DNA of 64,000 nt, taken from positions 434,001-498,000 of the forward strand of contig NZ_JABBFY010000001.1 in the NCBI RefSeq assembly GCF_012927115.1, read 5' to 3'. The notes below the pieces were generated by a model, which saw nothing but the letters and a program-made list of their open reading frames with translations, did no database searches and had not been told where the DNA came from. The stretch is from Sphingomonas sp. G-3-2-10. GTDB taxonomy: Bacteria; Pseudomonadota; Alphaproteobacteria; Sphingomonadales; Sphingomonadaceae. Shown here piece by piece: positions 1-9,327 of the stretch. The position numbers and the translations under genes are program-made. Numbering within the stretch: position 1 is the first letter of the stretch; the number at the start of each line of letters is the position of its first letter.

Positions 1-711
1 CCGACGATGGAAGTTCGCGGCGGGCCGCTGCCCGGTCCGGACTGGCATGTCGATACGGGGCGTTATCTGGGCTTCGTCCGCCCGCTGGCGGCCGACGACG
101 AAGCCGAACTGCTCGCCATCCCGCGCAAGCAGCGCGCCGAGGTGCGCAAGTCGCTTTCCTTCGATCTCGATGTGAGCACGGGCTGTCACGTGGAGGACGC
201 GGACGTCCATTATGCGGTCTATGCCGAGATGGTCCGCAATCTGGGTACGCCCGTATTCCCGAAGAAACTTTTCTCCGAGGTGCTGCGGGAGTTTGGCAAA
301 TCCGCCGACATCCTTATCGTGCGGCATCGCGGAGTTGCAGTGTCGAGCGTACTTAGCCTCTACTGGAAAGGCACGGTCTATCCCTATTGGGGAGGAGGCA
401 CCGCCGCCGCGCGCGCGCTGCGCGCCAACGACCGGATGTATTTCGAGCTGATGCGCCATGCCCGCACGCGGGGCTGCACCCGCTTCGACTTCGGCCGTTC
501 CAAGACCGGCACGGGACCTGCGGCATACAAGAAGACCTGGGGCTTCGAGCCGCAGCCGTTGACCTATTACGAGCGCACCGCCGACGGCGAGAAGCCGCGC
601 GACGCCAGCCCGCTCAACCCGAAATACCGGTTGCAGATCGCGGTGTGGAAGAAGCTGCCGCTCTGGGCCGCCAATACCGTTGGCCCCTTCATCGCGAAGG
701 GCCTTGGCTGA
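1..711 (+). CDS. FemAB-like XrtA/PEP-CTERM system-associated protein (5' end missing)
   Basis: The reading frame is open to the left edge, so the N-terminal part lies outside the window; about 237 residues remain of a family normally near 340-350. The visible part has the GNAT-like fold features of FemAB/peptidoglycan-bridge type acyltransferases, including the stretch RFDFGRSKTGTG about two thirds along, followed by KKTWGFEP. Members of this family (TIGR03019) occur with exosortase A and extracellular polysaccharide genes, and that is the context here. Its stop overlaps the next ATG (ATGA), implying translational coupling. The substrate is not known. An ATG at position 7 is internal and not a convincing start. 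Confidence 0.85.
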   Translation, partial: PTMEVRGGPLPGPDWHVDTGRYLGFVRPLAADDEAELLAIPRKQRAEVRKSLSFDLDVSTGCHVEDADVHYAVYAEMVRNLGTPVFPKKLFSEVLREFGKSADILIVRHRGVAVSSVLSLYWKGTVYPYWGGGTAAARALRANDRMYFELMRHARTRGCTRFDFGRSKTGTGPAAYKKTWGFEPQPLTYYERTADGEKPRDASPLNPKYRLQIAVWKKLPLWAANTVGPFIAKGLG

Positions 712-1916
712 TGGGCGATATCCTGTTCCTCGCGCATCGCATCCCGTACCCACCCGACCGGGGGGACAAGATCCGCGGCTTCCACATCCTGAAATATCTC
801 TCGACGAAGAAGCGCGTCCACCTGATCGCCTTCGCCGACGATCCCAAGGATCTGAAGCGCAAGGGCGGCCTTGCCCGCTATACCGGCAATCGTTCGATCA
901 TCTGGCGCGCCAAGTCGCAGACGATGGCCGCGATCCAGGCGTTGCTGTCGCATCGTCCGGTGTCGTTGACGGCGTTCGACAATCAGCAGCTTCGCGCCTC
1001 GGTCGAGAATATCCTTCAGCGGCACGCGATCGACACGATCTACGTCTTCTCCAGCCAGATGGCGCAATATGTGCCGGCGCGGCTGCGGCAGAAGGTGATC
1101 ATGGACTTCGTCGACATGGATTCGGCGAAGTTCGCGGCCTATTCGCAGACCAGCAAGGGTCCGATGGGCTGGATGCTCGGCCGCGAGGCGCGCCTGTTGC
1201 TGGCGCACGAAAAGGCGACGGCGAAGCATGCCGACGCCAATATCTTCGTCAGCGAAGCCGAAGCCGAACTCTTCCGCGAACGCACCGGTGCCGAGCGGGT
1301 GATGGTGATCGAGAACGGCATCGATACCGAACAATATGACCCCTCGGCCAGCTTCAAGCGGATCGACACGATGGGCCGCCCGATCGTGTTCACCGGGCAG
1401 ATGGACTATCGTCCGAACATCGAAGGCGTGACCTGGTTCGTCGAGACGATCCTGCCGCATATCCGTGTCGATCATCCCGATGCCCGTTTCGTGATCGTCG
1501 GTCGCAACCCGACCGAAGCGGTCAAGGCGCTGGCCAAGCATCCCGGCGTCACCGTAACCGGCGAAGTCGCCGATGTGCGCGGCTGGCTGGCGGCGGCGGC
1601 GGTAGTCGTGGCGCCGCTGAAGCTGGCGCGCGGTATCCAGAACAAGGTGCTGGAAGGCATGGCGATGGCGCGGCCGGTGGTGGCTTCGGCTGCCGCTGCG
1701 CAGGGCATCGAGCATGGCGACACGATCCGCGTCGGATCGACCGTGGGGGAGATCGCCACGGCGGTCAGCCAGTTGCTGTCCGATCCGAAAAAGGCCGCCG
1801 AACTCGGCGCCGCCGCGCGCCGTCAGGTGCAGGAACGCTATAGCTGGGAGGCGCGGCTTTCTGGTCTCGACGCGATCCTCGGCATCAAGCCGAGCGGACG
1901 GAGGACCGCGGCGTGA
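711..1916 (+). CDS. TIGR03087-family XrtA/PEP-CTERM system glycosyltransferase
   Basis: A 401-residue GT-B type glycosyltransferase. The N-terminus carries FLAHRIPYPPDRGDKIR, typical of the sugar transferases that travel with exosortase A (TIGR03087, Stp1-like). The C-terminal half has the nucleotide-sugar-binding domain with the EGMAMARPVVAS segment and GIEHGD. It probably adds a sugar during assembly of the exopolysaccharide linked to the PEP-CTERM sorting system; the sugar cannot be read from sequence. Start chosen at the ATG overlapping the femAB-like stop. A longer frame extends upstream but only inside the previous gene. It overlaps xrtA by 4 bp (GTGA). Confidence 0.9.
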   Translation: MGDILFLAHRIPYPPDRGDKIRGFHILKYLSTKKRVHLIAFADDPKDLKRKGGLARYTGNRSIIWRAKSQTMAAIQALLSHRPVSLTAFDNQQLRASVENILQRHAIDTIYVFSSQMAQYVPARLRQKVIMDFVDMDSAKFAAYSQTSKGPMGWMLGREARLLLAHEKATAKHADANIFVSEAEAELFRERTGAERVMVIENGIDTEQYDPSASFKRIDTMGRPIVFTGQMDYRPNIEGVTWFVETILPHIRVDHPDARFVIVGRNPTEAVKALAKHPGVTVTGEVADVRGWLAAAAVVVAPLKLARGIQNKVLEGMAMARPVVASAAAAQGIEHGDTIRVGSTVGEIATAVSQLLSDPKKAAELGAAARRQVQERYSWEARLSGLDAILGIKPSGRRTAA

Positions 1917-3445
1917 CCGCGATCGCCGCATCGCGCGCGCCTTCGGGCGTTTCGTTCGATGCGCGGTGGCAGCGTCATGCGGTGATGCTCGCGGGTGTCT
2001 GGGCCGCGCTGATCCTGTTGTTCCGCCACGATGCGCGGGATCTGGCCGAGATCTACTGGACCAACACCACCTACGGGCATTGCCTGTTCATCGCGCCGGT
2101 TGTCGGCTGGCTGGTGTGGCAGCGCCGAAACGAGCTGTCGCAGGTCACGCCGCAGGGCTGGTGGCCGGGTCTCGCGCTGGTCGCAGCAGGTGGGTTCGGC
2201 TGGCTGCTGGGCGATGCCGCGGGCGTTGCTCTGTTCCGCCATGCCGGTCTCGTACTGATGATGCAGGGCGCGGTGGTGACCGTGCTCGGGCCCAATGTCA
2301 GCCGGGCGCTGTTGTTCCCGCTGGCCTATATGGCGTTCCTCGTGCCGTTCGGTGATTTCTTCGAGGGGCCGCTTCAGGACCTGACGGTCGCGATGATGAT
2401 GCCGCTGCTGCATCTGTTCGGCGTGCCGGCGACGGTGGACGGCGTCCTCATCACCACGCCCAATGGCTATTTCGAAGTGGCCGAGGCGTGTTCGGGCGCG
2501 AAGTTCCTGATCGCGATGATCGCTTATGGCGTGCTGGTCGCGAACGTCTGCTACGTGTCGTGGCGTCGGCGGATTGCGTTTCTGGCGATGGCGCTCGTCG
2601 TACCGGTGATCGCCAATGGCTTCCGTGCGTTCGGCACCGTCTATGCCGCCTGGTGGACCTCGGTCGAGGCCGCGACGGGATACGACCATATCGTCTATGG
2701 CTGGGTGTTCTTCGGGCTGGTGATGGCGATCGTGCTGGCGATCGGCTGGAAATGGTTCGACCGCGATCCCGACGCGCGCTGGTTCGATCCCGCGACGCTT
2801 CAGGCCCCGCCCACGAAGCGCGTCGGTGTGCCGGTTGCATCGCTGTTGGTGCTGACCGCCGCCGCGCTGTTTCTCGGCTGGTCGAGCGCGATCGCCGCCA
2901 GCGCAACGCCGTCGCCCGCCAATGTCGATCTGCCCAATGTGGTGGGCTGGGAACGCGCACCGCTGAGCGGTTCGGCGCCGTGGTCGCCCAATTATCCCGG
3001 CGCGGACCACATGCTGATGGGCCGCTATGTCGACCGGCAGGGCAGGGCAGTCGATCTCGCCGTCGCGGTCTTCGATCATCAGGAAGATGGCAAGGAACTG
3101 GTGGGTTTCGGCATCGGCGCGATCCGGCAGAACGACCGCTGGGTGCGCATCGAGGATCTGGCCGATCTCGAAGGCGGCACGGCTCTTCGCATGACCGGCC
3201 CCGGACGGGTGGAGCGCGAGGTCGTCACATGGTACCGCGTCGGCAACATCGTGACCGGGAGCCCCAACCGCGTGAAGCTCGAGACCCTTTTCGTCAAACT
3301 CTTCGGCGGACCGCAGCGCGGCGTCGCGGTGCTGATCTCTGCCGAGCGTGGCGCGGGCCATGACTCGCGCGATGCGATCGGCGACTTCCTGCGCGCGGCG
3401 GGGCCTGTCGACGCGCTTGCGGACCGCATGTCCGGCACGCGCTGA
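1913..3445 (+). CDS. xrtA: Exosortase A with C-terminal EpsI domain
   Basis: A 510-residue polytopic membrane protein starting at a GTG that overlaps the previous stop. The N-terminal two thirds is an exosortase, the transpeptidase-like enzyme proposed to cleave PEP-CTERM tails. The expected catalytic residues are visible: Cys near residue 193 in EVAEACSGAKFL, Arg in IANGFRAFG and His in GYDHIVYGW. Several hydrophobic helices surround them. From about residue 320 the protein continues as an EpsI-like periplasmic domain (PNVVGWER onward), a fusion typical of XrtA. It shares a base with the next ATG (TGATG). No protein in this window shows an obvious PEP-CTERM tail, so its substrates are elsewhere. 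Confidence 0.93.
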   Translation: MTAIAASRAPSGVSFDARWQRHAVMLAGVWAALILLFRHDARDLAEIYWTNTTYGHCLFIAPVVGWLVWQRRNELSQVTPQGWWPGLALVAAGGFGWLLGDAAGVALFRHAGLVLMMQGAVVTVLGPNVSRALLFPLAYMAFLVPFGDFFEGPLQDLTVAMMMPLLHLFGVPATVDGVLITTPNGYFEVAEACSGAKFLIAMIAYGVLVANVCYVSWRRRIAFLAMALVVPVIANGFRAFGTVYAAWWTSVEAATGYDHIVYGWVFFGLVMAIVLAIGWKWFDRDPDARWFDPATLQAPPTKRVGVPVASLLVLTAAALFLGWSSAIAASATPSPANVDLPNVVGWERAPLSGSAPWSPNYPGADHMLMGRYVDRQGRAVDLAVAVFDHQEDGKELVGFGIGAIRQNDRWVRIEDLADLEGGTALRMTGPGRVEREVVTWYRVGNIVTGSPNRVKLETLFVKLFGGPQRGVAVLISAERGAGHDSRDAIGDFLRAAGPVDALADRMSGTR

Positions 3446-5337
3446 TGTGCGGGATCGCGGGGCTCTATTACCCCAATATTGCCAAGCCGGTTGACCCCGC
3501 CCGCGTCGCGCAGATGAGCGACGCGCAGGCGCATCGCGGGCCGGACGGGTCGGGCGTGTGGACCGCGCCTGGCGTGGGCCTTGGCCATCGCCGCCTGTCG
3601 ATCATCGATCTTGGCGGGGGGGCGCAGCCGATGCTGACGCCGGACCAGCAGATCGCAGTCACGTACAATGGCGAGATCTACAATTTTCAGGAGGTCCGCG
3701 CCGAGCTGGAGCGGCTGGGCGCGCAGTTCCTGACGCATAGCGACACCGAAGTGCTGCTTCACGGCTGGCGCGCCTGGGGCCCCGATATGCTGGCGCGGCT
3801 CAACGGCATGTTCGCCTTCGCGCTGTACGATGCAAAGTCGAAGAGCCTGTTCCTCGCTCGCGACCGGTTCGGCGTGAAGCCGCTTCACTATGCCCAGCTT
3901 TCGGACGGGGCGGTGGCGTTCGCTTCGGAGCTGAAGGGCATCCTCGCGCATCCCTCGTTCCGCCGCGTGCCCGATTTCCGCGCGGTCGAGGACTATCTCG
4001 GCCTCGGCTATGTGCCCGACGATGCCTCGATCGTCGCGGGGGTGAAGAAGCTCCCCGCCGGGCATTTCATGCTGATCGAGCGCGGCAAGCCCGTGCCGCA
4101 GCCGGTGCAGTGGTGGGATATCGATTTCTCGCAGCGCGCGACGGGAAAGCCCAAGGATTTGCAGGCCGAACTGGTCGAGCATCTCCGCGCGGCTGTCACG
4201 TCGCGGATGATCTCCGACGTGCCGCTCGGCGCTTTCCTTTCGGGCGGCGTCGACAGTTCGGCGGTGGTCGCGATGATGGCCGAGGCGAGCCGCAGCGCGG
4301 TGAAGACCTGCACCATCGGGTTCGACGTCGCCGATCATGACGAGACCTCGCACGCGCAGCTGATCGCCGACCGCTTCGCCACCGAACATCGCGCGCGCAA
4401 GGTCGCGGCGGACGATTTCGCGCTGATCGATACGCTGGTCGATGCGTTCGACGAACCCTTTGCCGATGCCTCCGCACTGCCGACCTATCGAGTGTGCGAG
4501 CTGGCACGCGAGAATGTCACCGTGGCGCTCTCCGGTGACGGCGCGGACGAAGCGTTCGCGGGCTATCGCCGGTACAAATTCTTTGCCGCCGAGGAGCGGA
4601 TGCGCGGGCTGTTGCCGGGCGGATTACGTTCGGGCGTGTTCGGCACGCTTGGCAAATACTTTCCGAAAGCCGATTGGGCGCCGCGTCCGTTCCGCGCCAA
4701 GACGACCCTGCTCGCGCTGGCCGAGGGGGGCGAATATGCCTATCCCAAGGCCGTGGGCGTCACCGGCCCCGAACTCCGCCACCGGCTCTACACCCGCAAG
4801 GCGCTCAAGGCGCTGGCCGGGCACAATGCCGAGCAGCGCTATACCGATACGATGCGGCTGGCGCCCGCCCGCGACGGGCTGGACCGCGCGCAATATGCCG
4901 ACATCAAACATTATCTGCCCGGCGACATCCTGACCAAGGTGGACCGCACCAGCATGGCGGTGAGCCTGGAGGCGCGCGAGCCGTTGCTCGATTACCGGCT
5001 GGTCGAGTTCGCCGCGACGCTGCCGCCGTCGATGCGAATCCGCTCGGGGCAGGGCAAGTGGCTGATGAAGAAGGCGCTGGAGCCTTGGCTGCCGCGCGAC
5101 ATTCTCTACCGGCCCAAAATGGGCTTCGTGACGCCGATCAGCGCCTGGTTCCGTACCGCACTGGCCGACGAAGCGGCGGCGCTCGCAAGGTCGAAGGTGC
5201 TCGCCGATACCGGCTGGTTCGACGCCGCGACGATCCAGGCGCTGGCCGCCGACCACCGGTCCGGCCGCGCGGAGCATGGCCGGACCCTGTGGCAGCTGCT
5301 GATGCTCGAACGCAGCCTGACTCGGTTGTTCGGCTGA
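3445..5337 (+). CDS. XrtA/PEP-CTERM system amidotransferase (asparagine synthetase-like)
   Basis: A 630-residue class II glutamine amidotransferase fused to an asparagine synthetase domain. The initiator Met is followed by Cys2 (MCGIAGLYYP), the N-terminal nucleophile that releases ammonia from glutamine; the GPDGSGV and YNGEIYNF motifs belong to the same domain. The synthetase domain has the ATP pyrophosphatase loop LSGGVDSSAV near residue 270. In this family (TIGR03108) the role is thought to be amidation of a sugar or other component of the exopolysaccharide made with exosortase A, rather than free asparagine synthesis. It is the last gene of the coupled four-gene run and converges on the MAPEG gene with only 6 bp between stops. 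Confidence 0.9.
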   Translation: MCGIAGLYYPNIAKPVDPARVAQMSDAQAHRGPDGSGVWTAPGVGLGHRRLSIIDLGGGAQPMLTPDQQIAVTYNGEIYNFQEVRAELERLGAQFLTHSDTEVLLHGWRAWGPDMLARLNGMFAFALYDAKSKSLFLARDRFGVKPLHYAQLSDGAVAFASELKGILAHPSFRRVPDFRAVEDYLGLGYVPDDASIVAGVKKLPAGHFMLIERGKPVPQPVQWWDIDFSQRATGKPKDLQAELVEHLRAAVTSRMISDVPLGAFLSGGVDSSAVVAMMAEASRSAVKTCTIGFDVADHDETSHAQLIADRFATEHRARKVAADDFALIDTLVDAFDEPFADASALPTYRVCELARENVTVALSGDGADEAFAGYRRYKFFAAEERMRGLLPGGLRSGVFGTLGKYFPKADWAPRPFRAKTTLLALAEGGEYAYPKAVGVTGPELRHRLYTRKALKALAGHNAEQRYTDTMRLAPARDGLDRAQYADIKHYLPGDILTKVDRTSMAVSLEAREPLLDYRLVEFAATLPPSMRIRSGQGKWLMKKALEPWLPRDILYRPKMGFVTPISAWFRTALADEAAALARSKVLADTGWFDAATIQALAADHRSGRAEHGRTLWQLLMLERSLTRLFG

Positions 5338-5343
5338 ATCTCT

Positions 5344-5784
5344 TTAAATCGCGCCGGTCAGGATCATCGCCCGCACGGCCTGAGCCACCAGCGCGATCAG
5401 CACCAGCGTCGACAATGCGAACAGAATGAAGCGGAAATAGACGCGGTTGATCGTCGCCTGGATGAGGCTGTGCACGATCCGCAGCCCGACATAGGCCCAG
5501 GCCAGCCAGACATTCGATCCGCCCCCTGCCTGCAACAGCGCGAGTACCGCGCAGATGGCGTAGAACAGGGTCGGCTGTTCGACGAGATGAATGTAGTTAT
5601 GCGCGGGCCATTGCGCCTTGTCCGGCACCACCCCGTCCAGCGCGCCCGGTTTCCCGCCGACGACCTTCTTCACGTCGATTCCGACCGCTTTCATCGCAGG
5701 CATCCGCACCGCGACCAGCCAGACGAGCATGATCAGCGTCCACGCGATCAGCGCAACGACGGGCACGAGAATAGGTGAATGCAT
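5344..5784 (-). CDS. MAPEG family membrane protein
   Basis: A 146-residue protein with about four hydrophobic helices, matching the MAPEG (membrane-associated, eicosanoid and glutathione metabolism) fold in length and layout. It begins HSPILVPVVALIAWTLIMLV, then has a polar loop and the family-like stretch HNYIHLVEQPTLFYAI. Bacterial members are often glutathione-dependent transferases or peroxidases, but the actual substrate cannot be told. The ATG at 5784 is chosen over an upstream one because a strong GGGGGAGGAAA site lies just before it. Convergent with the amidotransferase gene. Confidence 0.85.
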   Translation of the reverse strand: MHSPILVPVVALIAWTLIMLVWLVAVRMPAMKAVGIDVKKVVGGKPGALDGVVPDKAQWPAHNYIHLVEQPTLFYAICAVLALLQAGGGSNVWLAWAYVGLRIVHSLIQATINRVYFRFILFALSTLVLIALVAQAVRAMILTGAI

Positions 5785-5863
5785 GATGTTTCCTCCCCCT
5801 GAAGTTGCGGGAGGCTGCAGCAATCAGTTCGCTAGCGCAACGGGTCTCGCGCCGGAGCGGAAT

Positions 5864-6835
5864 TCAGCCGAACCGGCTGGCGGTCCAGCGCGCGAACAGT
5901 TCGGGCCAGGGACGGCCCGAAGCGCCCGGGGGCAGATGCGCGCCACCAAAGCCATGCCCGCCCTTTTCCAGGATATGCGCCTCGACCGGCACCTGGGCGG
6001 CGAGGCAGGCTTCGAGCGTGTCGAGGCTATGGCGCACGGGCACGGTACGGTCGTCGATCGCATGGAGCAGAAAGACCGGGGGCGTCGAAGCGTCGATTCC
6101 GCGCACCGGGGAATAGCGCGCCATCAGCGTGGCGTCGCTGGTTCCGCCCAGGAGGCGCGTGCTCGACAGGCTGTTGAGGCCGGGATCGGCGAGGGTGACG
6201 ACCGGATAGACGAGACCTGCAAAAGCCGGCCGCGCCGGCAGGGCATCGGCGGCATCTACAGGCGCGTAAACCCGATCGCCATGCCGGGTCATGAGGGTGG
6301 CGCCGAGGTGACCGCCCGCCGAGAAGCCGAGCAGCCCCAGCTTCGCCGGATCGATGCCGAACCGGGCCGCGCCTGCGCGGATCAGCCGCATCGCGCGCTG
6401 GGCATCCGCCAGCGGCACATCGGCGCGATTGGCCCAGCCATCGCCCGGCAGGCGATAGGCCAGAACGAACACGGTGATGCCGTGCGGGGTCAGTTCGCCC
6501 GCGACGTCGATCCCCTCGTTGCTGACCGACACGAAGCCATATCCGCCGCCCGGAATCACCAGCACAGCGCGCCCGTCCGGCGTCTTGGGACGAAAGACGC
6601 CGACGATGGGCCGATCGATTCCGCGCAGCCACAGTTCTGCACCCTGATAGCCGTTGCGTTCGCGCACCGGCTTAGGAAGCGGCGAAGGTGCGCCCGGCGG
6701 CGTATCGGGCCAGAGCGCGAAATGTTCGGCAGGCGGCCACAGAATATCGGGCAGCGCCGCAGCCTGCTGCGCATCAGCTGCGGAGGCTAGGGTCAGCCCG
6801 GCGGCGGCGCCCAGCACGGTTCGTCTGTCGATCAT
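5864..6835 (-). CDS. Alpha/beta hydrolase (acetyl-esterase/lipase-like), exported
   Basis: A 323-residue alpha/beta hydrolase of the BD-FAE/acetyl xylan esterase-like group. The N-terminus carries a twin-arginine-like signal (DRRTVLGAAAG) ending near SAADAQ, so it probably acts in the periplasm. The oxyanion segment is VIPGGGYGFV, the nucleophile serine sits in GFSAGGHLG, and the catalytic His is in KGGHGFGG near the C-terminus. The likely role is deacetylation of a carbohydrate or other ester. Two ATG codons are adjacent; the second is better spaced from AAGGAG. It is followed in the opposite sense by nothing closely linked. Confidence 0.86.
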   Translation of the reverse strand: MIDRRTVLGAAAGLTLASAADAQQAAALPDILWPPAEHFALWPDTPPGAPSPLPKPVRERNGYQGAELWLRGIDRPIVGVFRPKTPDGRAVLVIPGGGYGFVSVSNEGIDVAGELTPHGITVFVLAYRLPGDGWANRADVPLADAQRAMRLIRAGAARFGIDPAKLGLLGFSAGGHLGATLMTRHGDRVYAPVDAADALPARPAFAGLVYPVVTLADPGLNSLSSTRLLGGTSDATLMARYSPVRGIDASTPPVFLLHAIDDRTVPVRHSLDTLEACLAAQVPVEAHILEKGGHGFGGAHLPPGASGRPWPELFARWTASRFG

Positions 6836-6890
6836 CATTCCGCTCCTTCAGCCCTGCTTTCTGACGATCCGGCGCCGTGAAATCCACTCG

Positions 6891-6930
6891 CAAAGAAAAA
6901 GGGCGGCCGCAGCTTGCGCCACGACCGCCC
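6891..6930 (-). terminator. Rho-independent terminator after the deoxyhypusine synthase-like gene
   Basis: Read on the minus strand, GGGCGG and CCGCCC form a GC-rich stem (further pairing in the loop) and are followed at once by TTTTTCTTTG. It lies 24 bp past the stop codon of the minus-strand gene ending at 6954. Confidence 0.8.
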
Positions 6931-6953
6931 CTGATTGGCTTGCGCCGAAAGGA

Positions 6954-8036
6954 TCAGGCGAACAGCTTCGCCCAGCCGCGCTTGGCGCGATTCTTCCAGT
7001 GGCCGCGGTGATAGGCGTCGCTGGCCAGCAGCGGCATCACCGAACCGGCTTCGGCGAAGACCATCTGTTCGATGCCGGTGTTCACCTTGCCCCACGATGC
7101 CGCTTCCTGCAGCGTCGAGGACGAGCAGGCGCCGTCGCGCACGTCGGCGACGGTGATCTGCACGGCGTACTTGTGCACCTCGACATCCTCGTGGCCGAGG
7201 ATTTCGGCGCAGACGACGGTGTCCTGAATGAAGTTCTTCGGCACGCCGCCGCCGATCATCAGCAGGCCGGTGGTGCCGGCCTTGATCTTGATTTCGGTGA
7301 GCTCGCGGAAGTCGGCGATGGCGTCGAGCACCATATAGGGCTGACCGGCCTTGGCGCGATCGACCTGATGCTTGACGAGGCCGAAGCCCGCCGAGCTGTC
7401 GACGAATGCCGGGCAGAAGATCGGCACGTCATGCTCGTAAGCGAGCTTGACGAGGCTGTTGTCCTTCTTGCCGTGTTCGACGAGATACTTGCCCATCTCG
7501 CGGATGAAGGCGCGCGACGAATAGGGCTTGGCTTCCAGCGTCTCGGCGATCTCGAAGATCGTATGATCGACGTTCTGGAGCGCTTCCTCGTCGATGTACG
7601 TGTCGTAGATGCGGTCGATATAGAGCGAGCGCAGCGTGTCGTCGTCGGGGATTTCGAGCGCCTGATAATGCTTGTGGCCAAGGCCCTCGAAGAAATCCAT
7701 GTCGACGATGGTCGCGCCGGTGGCGACGACGAGATCGACCATGTTGTTGCGGATCAGCTCGGCATAGAGGTCCATGCAGCCGCCGGCCGAAGTCGAACCC
7801 GCGATCACGAGACAGACGGTGCAATCCTTGTCCGCCAGCATCTCGTTATAGATCTTGGTCGCGCGGCCGAGGTCGCGGCTGGTGAAGCTCATGTCCGCCA
7901 TCGCGTCCACGATCGGACGTGCGTCGAACGACGTGATGTCGATATGCTTGACCTGCTTCGACAGCAGCTCCGCCTTGCGGGTGTCGTTGATCGGCGCGTT
8001 CGCAGTCGCCTGCTTGTTGAGGGTCGTCTCGGTCAT
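6954..8036 (-). CDS. Deoxyhypusine synthase-like enzyme (homospermidine or guanidino-polyamine synthase)
   Basis: A 360-residue protein of the deoxyhypusine synthase fold. The active-site lysine motif SWGK is present near residue 317, and the NAD-binding portion includes AGSTSAGG and GATIVDMDF. Bacteria lack eIF5A, so bacterial homologues act on free amines: some make sym-homospermidine from putrescine, and some alphaproteobacterial members use agmatine-derived substrates. The gene sits 106 bp downstream of an ornithine decarboxylase on the same strand, which supplies putrescine and favours homospermidine synthesis. Homospermidine is the characteristic polyamine of Sphingomonas in the strict sense. 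Substrate choice is inference. Confidence 0.9.
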   Translation of the reverse strand: MTETTLNKQATANAPINDTRKAELLSKQVKHIDITSFDARPIVDAMADMSFTSRDLGRATKIYNEMLADKDCTVCLVIAGSTSAGGCMDLYAELIRNNMVDLVVATGATIVDMDFFEGLGHKHYQALEIPDDDTLRSLYIDRIYDTYIDEEALQNVDHTIFEIAETLEAKPYSSRAFIREMGKYLVEHGKKDNSLVKLAYEHDVPIFCPAFVDSSAGFGLVKHQVDRAKAGQPYMVLDAIADFRELTEIKIKAGTTGLLMIGGGVPKNFIQDTVVCAEILGHEDVEVHKYAVQITVADVRDGACSSSTLQEAASWGKVNTGIEQMVFAEAGSVMPLLASDAYHRGHWKNRAKRGWAKLFA

Positions 8037-8142
8037 GGGTTGCTCCCATCTTCTTCATGCCGCCGTCATTAGGGGACGCGGAAACCCGTAGGGAGGCGGA
8101 TGCCGGGGCACCCGCCTTCCCAATTTCGCTAGAACCTGGTCG

Positions 8143-9327
8143 TTACAGCTTTACGACGTTCGAGTGGAGCGCACGTTCCGCCGGCGTGTAGAGCGAAGCC
8201 ATCGGCTCGTCTTCCATCACCACGGTCTCGTCCGATCCGAAGCCGTTGAACGCAGTGCGCATGGCCGAGCCATAGGCACCGAGCATCCCAATCTCGATAT
8301 AGTCGCCGGCCTGCGTGTCTGCGGGCAGCAGGAACGGACCGGTCATGTGATCCAGATCGTCGCAGGTCGGGCCGTAGAAGCTGAACTCCATGTCGCGGGC
8401 GTTCGAATCCGGCTCGCGCAGAAGCTGCACCGGGAAACGCCAGCCGATATGCGCTGCATCGAACAGCGCGCCATAGGCACCGTCGTTGATGTACAGCTCG
8501 TCGCCGCGGCGCTTTTCGACGCGCACGATCAGCGAGCTGTATTCGGCGCACAGTGCGCGGCCCGGCTCGCACCACAGTTCGGACGAGTAGCTGACGGGCA
8601 GGCTCTCGAACGCGCGGTGGATCGTCTCGAAATAGAGTTCGAGCGGCGGGGGCTCCATGCCGGGATAGGTCGACGGGAAGCCGCCGCCCACGTCCACGAC
8701 GTCGACGGTGACGCCGGCTTCGACGATGGCGGCGCGAACGCGCTCCATCGCCTGGGCATAGGCGTCGGGCGACATCGCCTGCGAACCGACATGGAAGCAG
8801 ATGCCCAGTGCATCGGCGACCTGACGGGTGGCGATCAGCAGATCCTTGGTCTCGCCCGGCATCGCGCCGAACTTCGAAGCGAGGCTCAGCTTGGACAGGT
8901 CCGACGACACGCGGATGCGGACGCACAGGGTCAGATCCTCGGCGCCATTCGTGGCGCGGACGATCTTCTCCAGCTCTTCCATGCTGTCGAGGCTGAAGGT
9001 GCGGACGCCGTGCGTGAAATAGGCTTCGGAGATGGCCTCCTCGGCCTTCACCGGATGCATGAAGCAAAGCGTGGCTTCCGGCAGGGTACGCGCAACGAGG
9101 CGCACTTCCGCGATGGAAGCAACGTCGTAATGCGTGATGCCGCTTTCCCACAGGATCTGGATCAGTTCCGGGGAAGGATTCGCCTTCACGGCATACATCG
9201 ACCGACCCGGAAACTTCTCGGCGAAGAAGCGGGCGGCACGCGATGCGGCGTGCGGACGAATGAGCGTGACCGGCTGGACCGGTCGGAGGGCAGTCGCTAG
9301 CCCCAGCGCGCTATGGTGCTTGTGCAA
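8143..9327 (-). CDS. Ornithine decarboxylase, type III PLP-dependent
   Basis: A 394-residue fold III (alanine racemase-like) decarboxylase. The PLP lysine is K48 in SMYAVKANPSP. Other family marks are HVGSQ, the glycine-rich phosphate-binding stretch DVGGGFPS, and CEPGRALCAE. It should convert ornithine (possibly also lysine) to putrescine in the cytoplasm. The frame starts at a TTG preceded by GGAGG; no in-frame ATG lies closer to the conserved region. It is followed by the deoxyhypusine synthase-like gene, making a compact polyamine pair. Confidence 0.9.
   Translation of the reverse strand: MHKHHSALGLATALRPVQPVTLIRPHAASRAARFFAEKFPGRSMYAVKANPSPELIQILWESGITHYDVASIAEVRLVARTLPEATLCFMHPVKAEEAISEAYFTHGVRTFSLDSMEELEKIVRATNGAEDLTLCVRIRVSSDLSKLSLASKFGAMPGETKDLLIATRQVADALGICFHVGSQAMSPDAYAQAMERVRAAIVEAGVTVDVVDVGGGFPSTYPGMEPPPLELYFETIHRAFESLPVSYSSELWCEPGRALCAEYSSLIVRVEKRRGDELYINDGAYGALFDAAHIGWRFPVQLLREPDSNARDMEFSFYGPTCDDLDHMTGPFLLPADTQAGDYIEIGMLGAYGSAMRTAFNGFGSDETVVMEDEPMASLYTPAERALHSNVVKL

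Noticed and set aside
567..1931. A 454-codon minus-strand frame over the glycosyltransferase
   Set aside because: The plus-strand gene has clear family motifs and coupled neighbours; the antisense frame does not.
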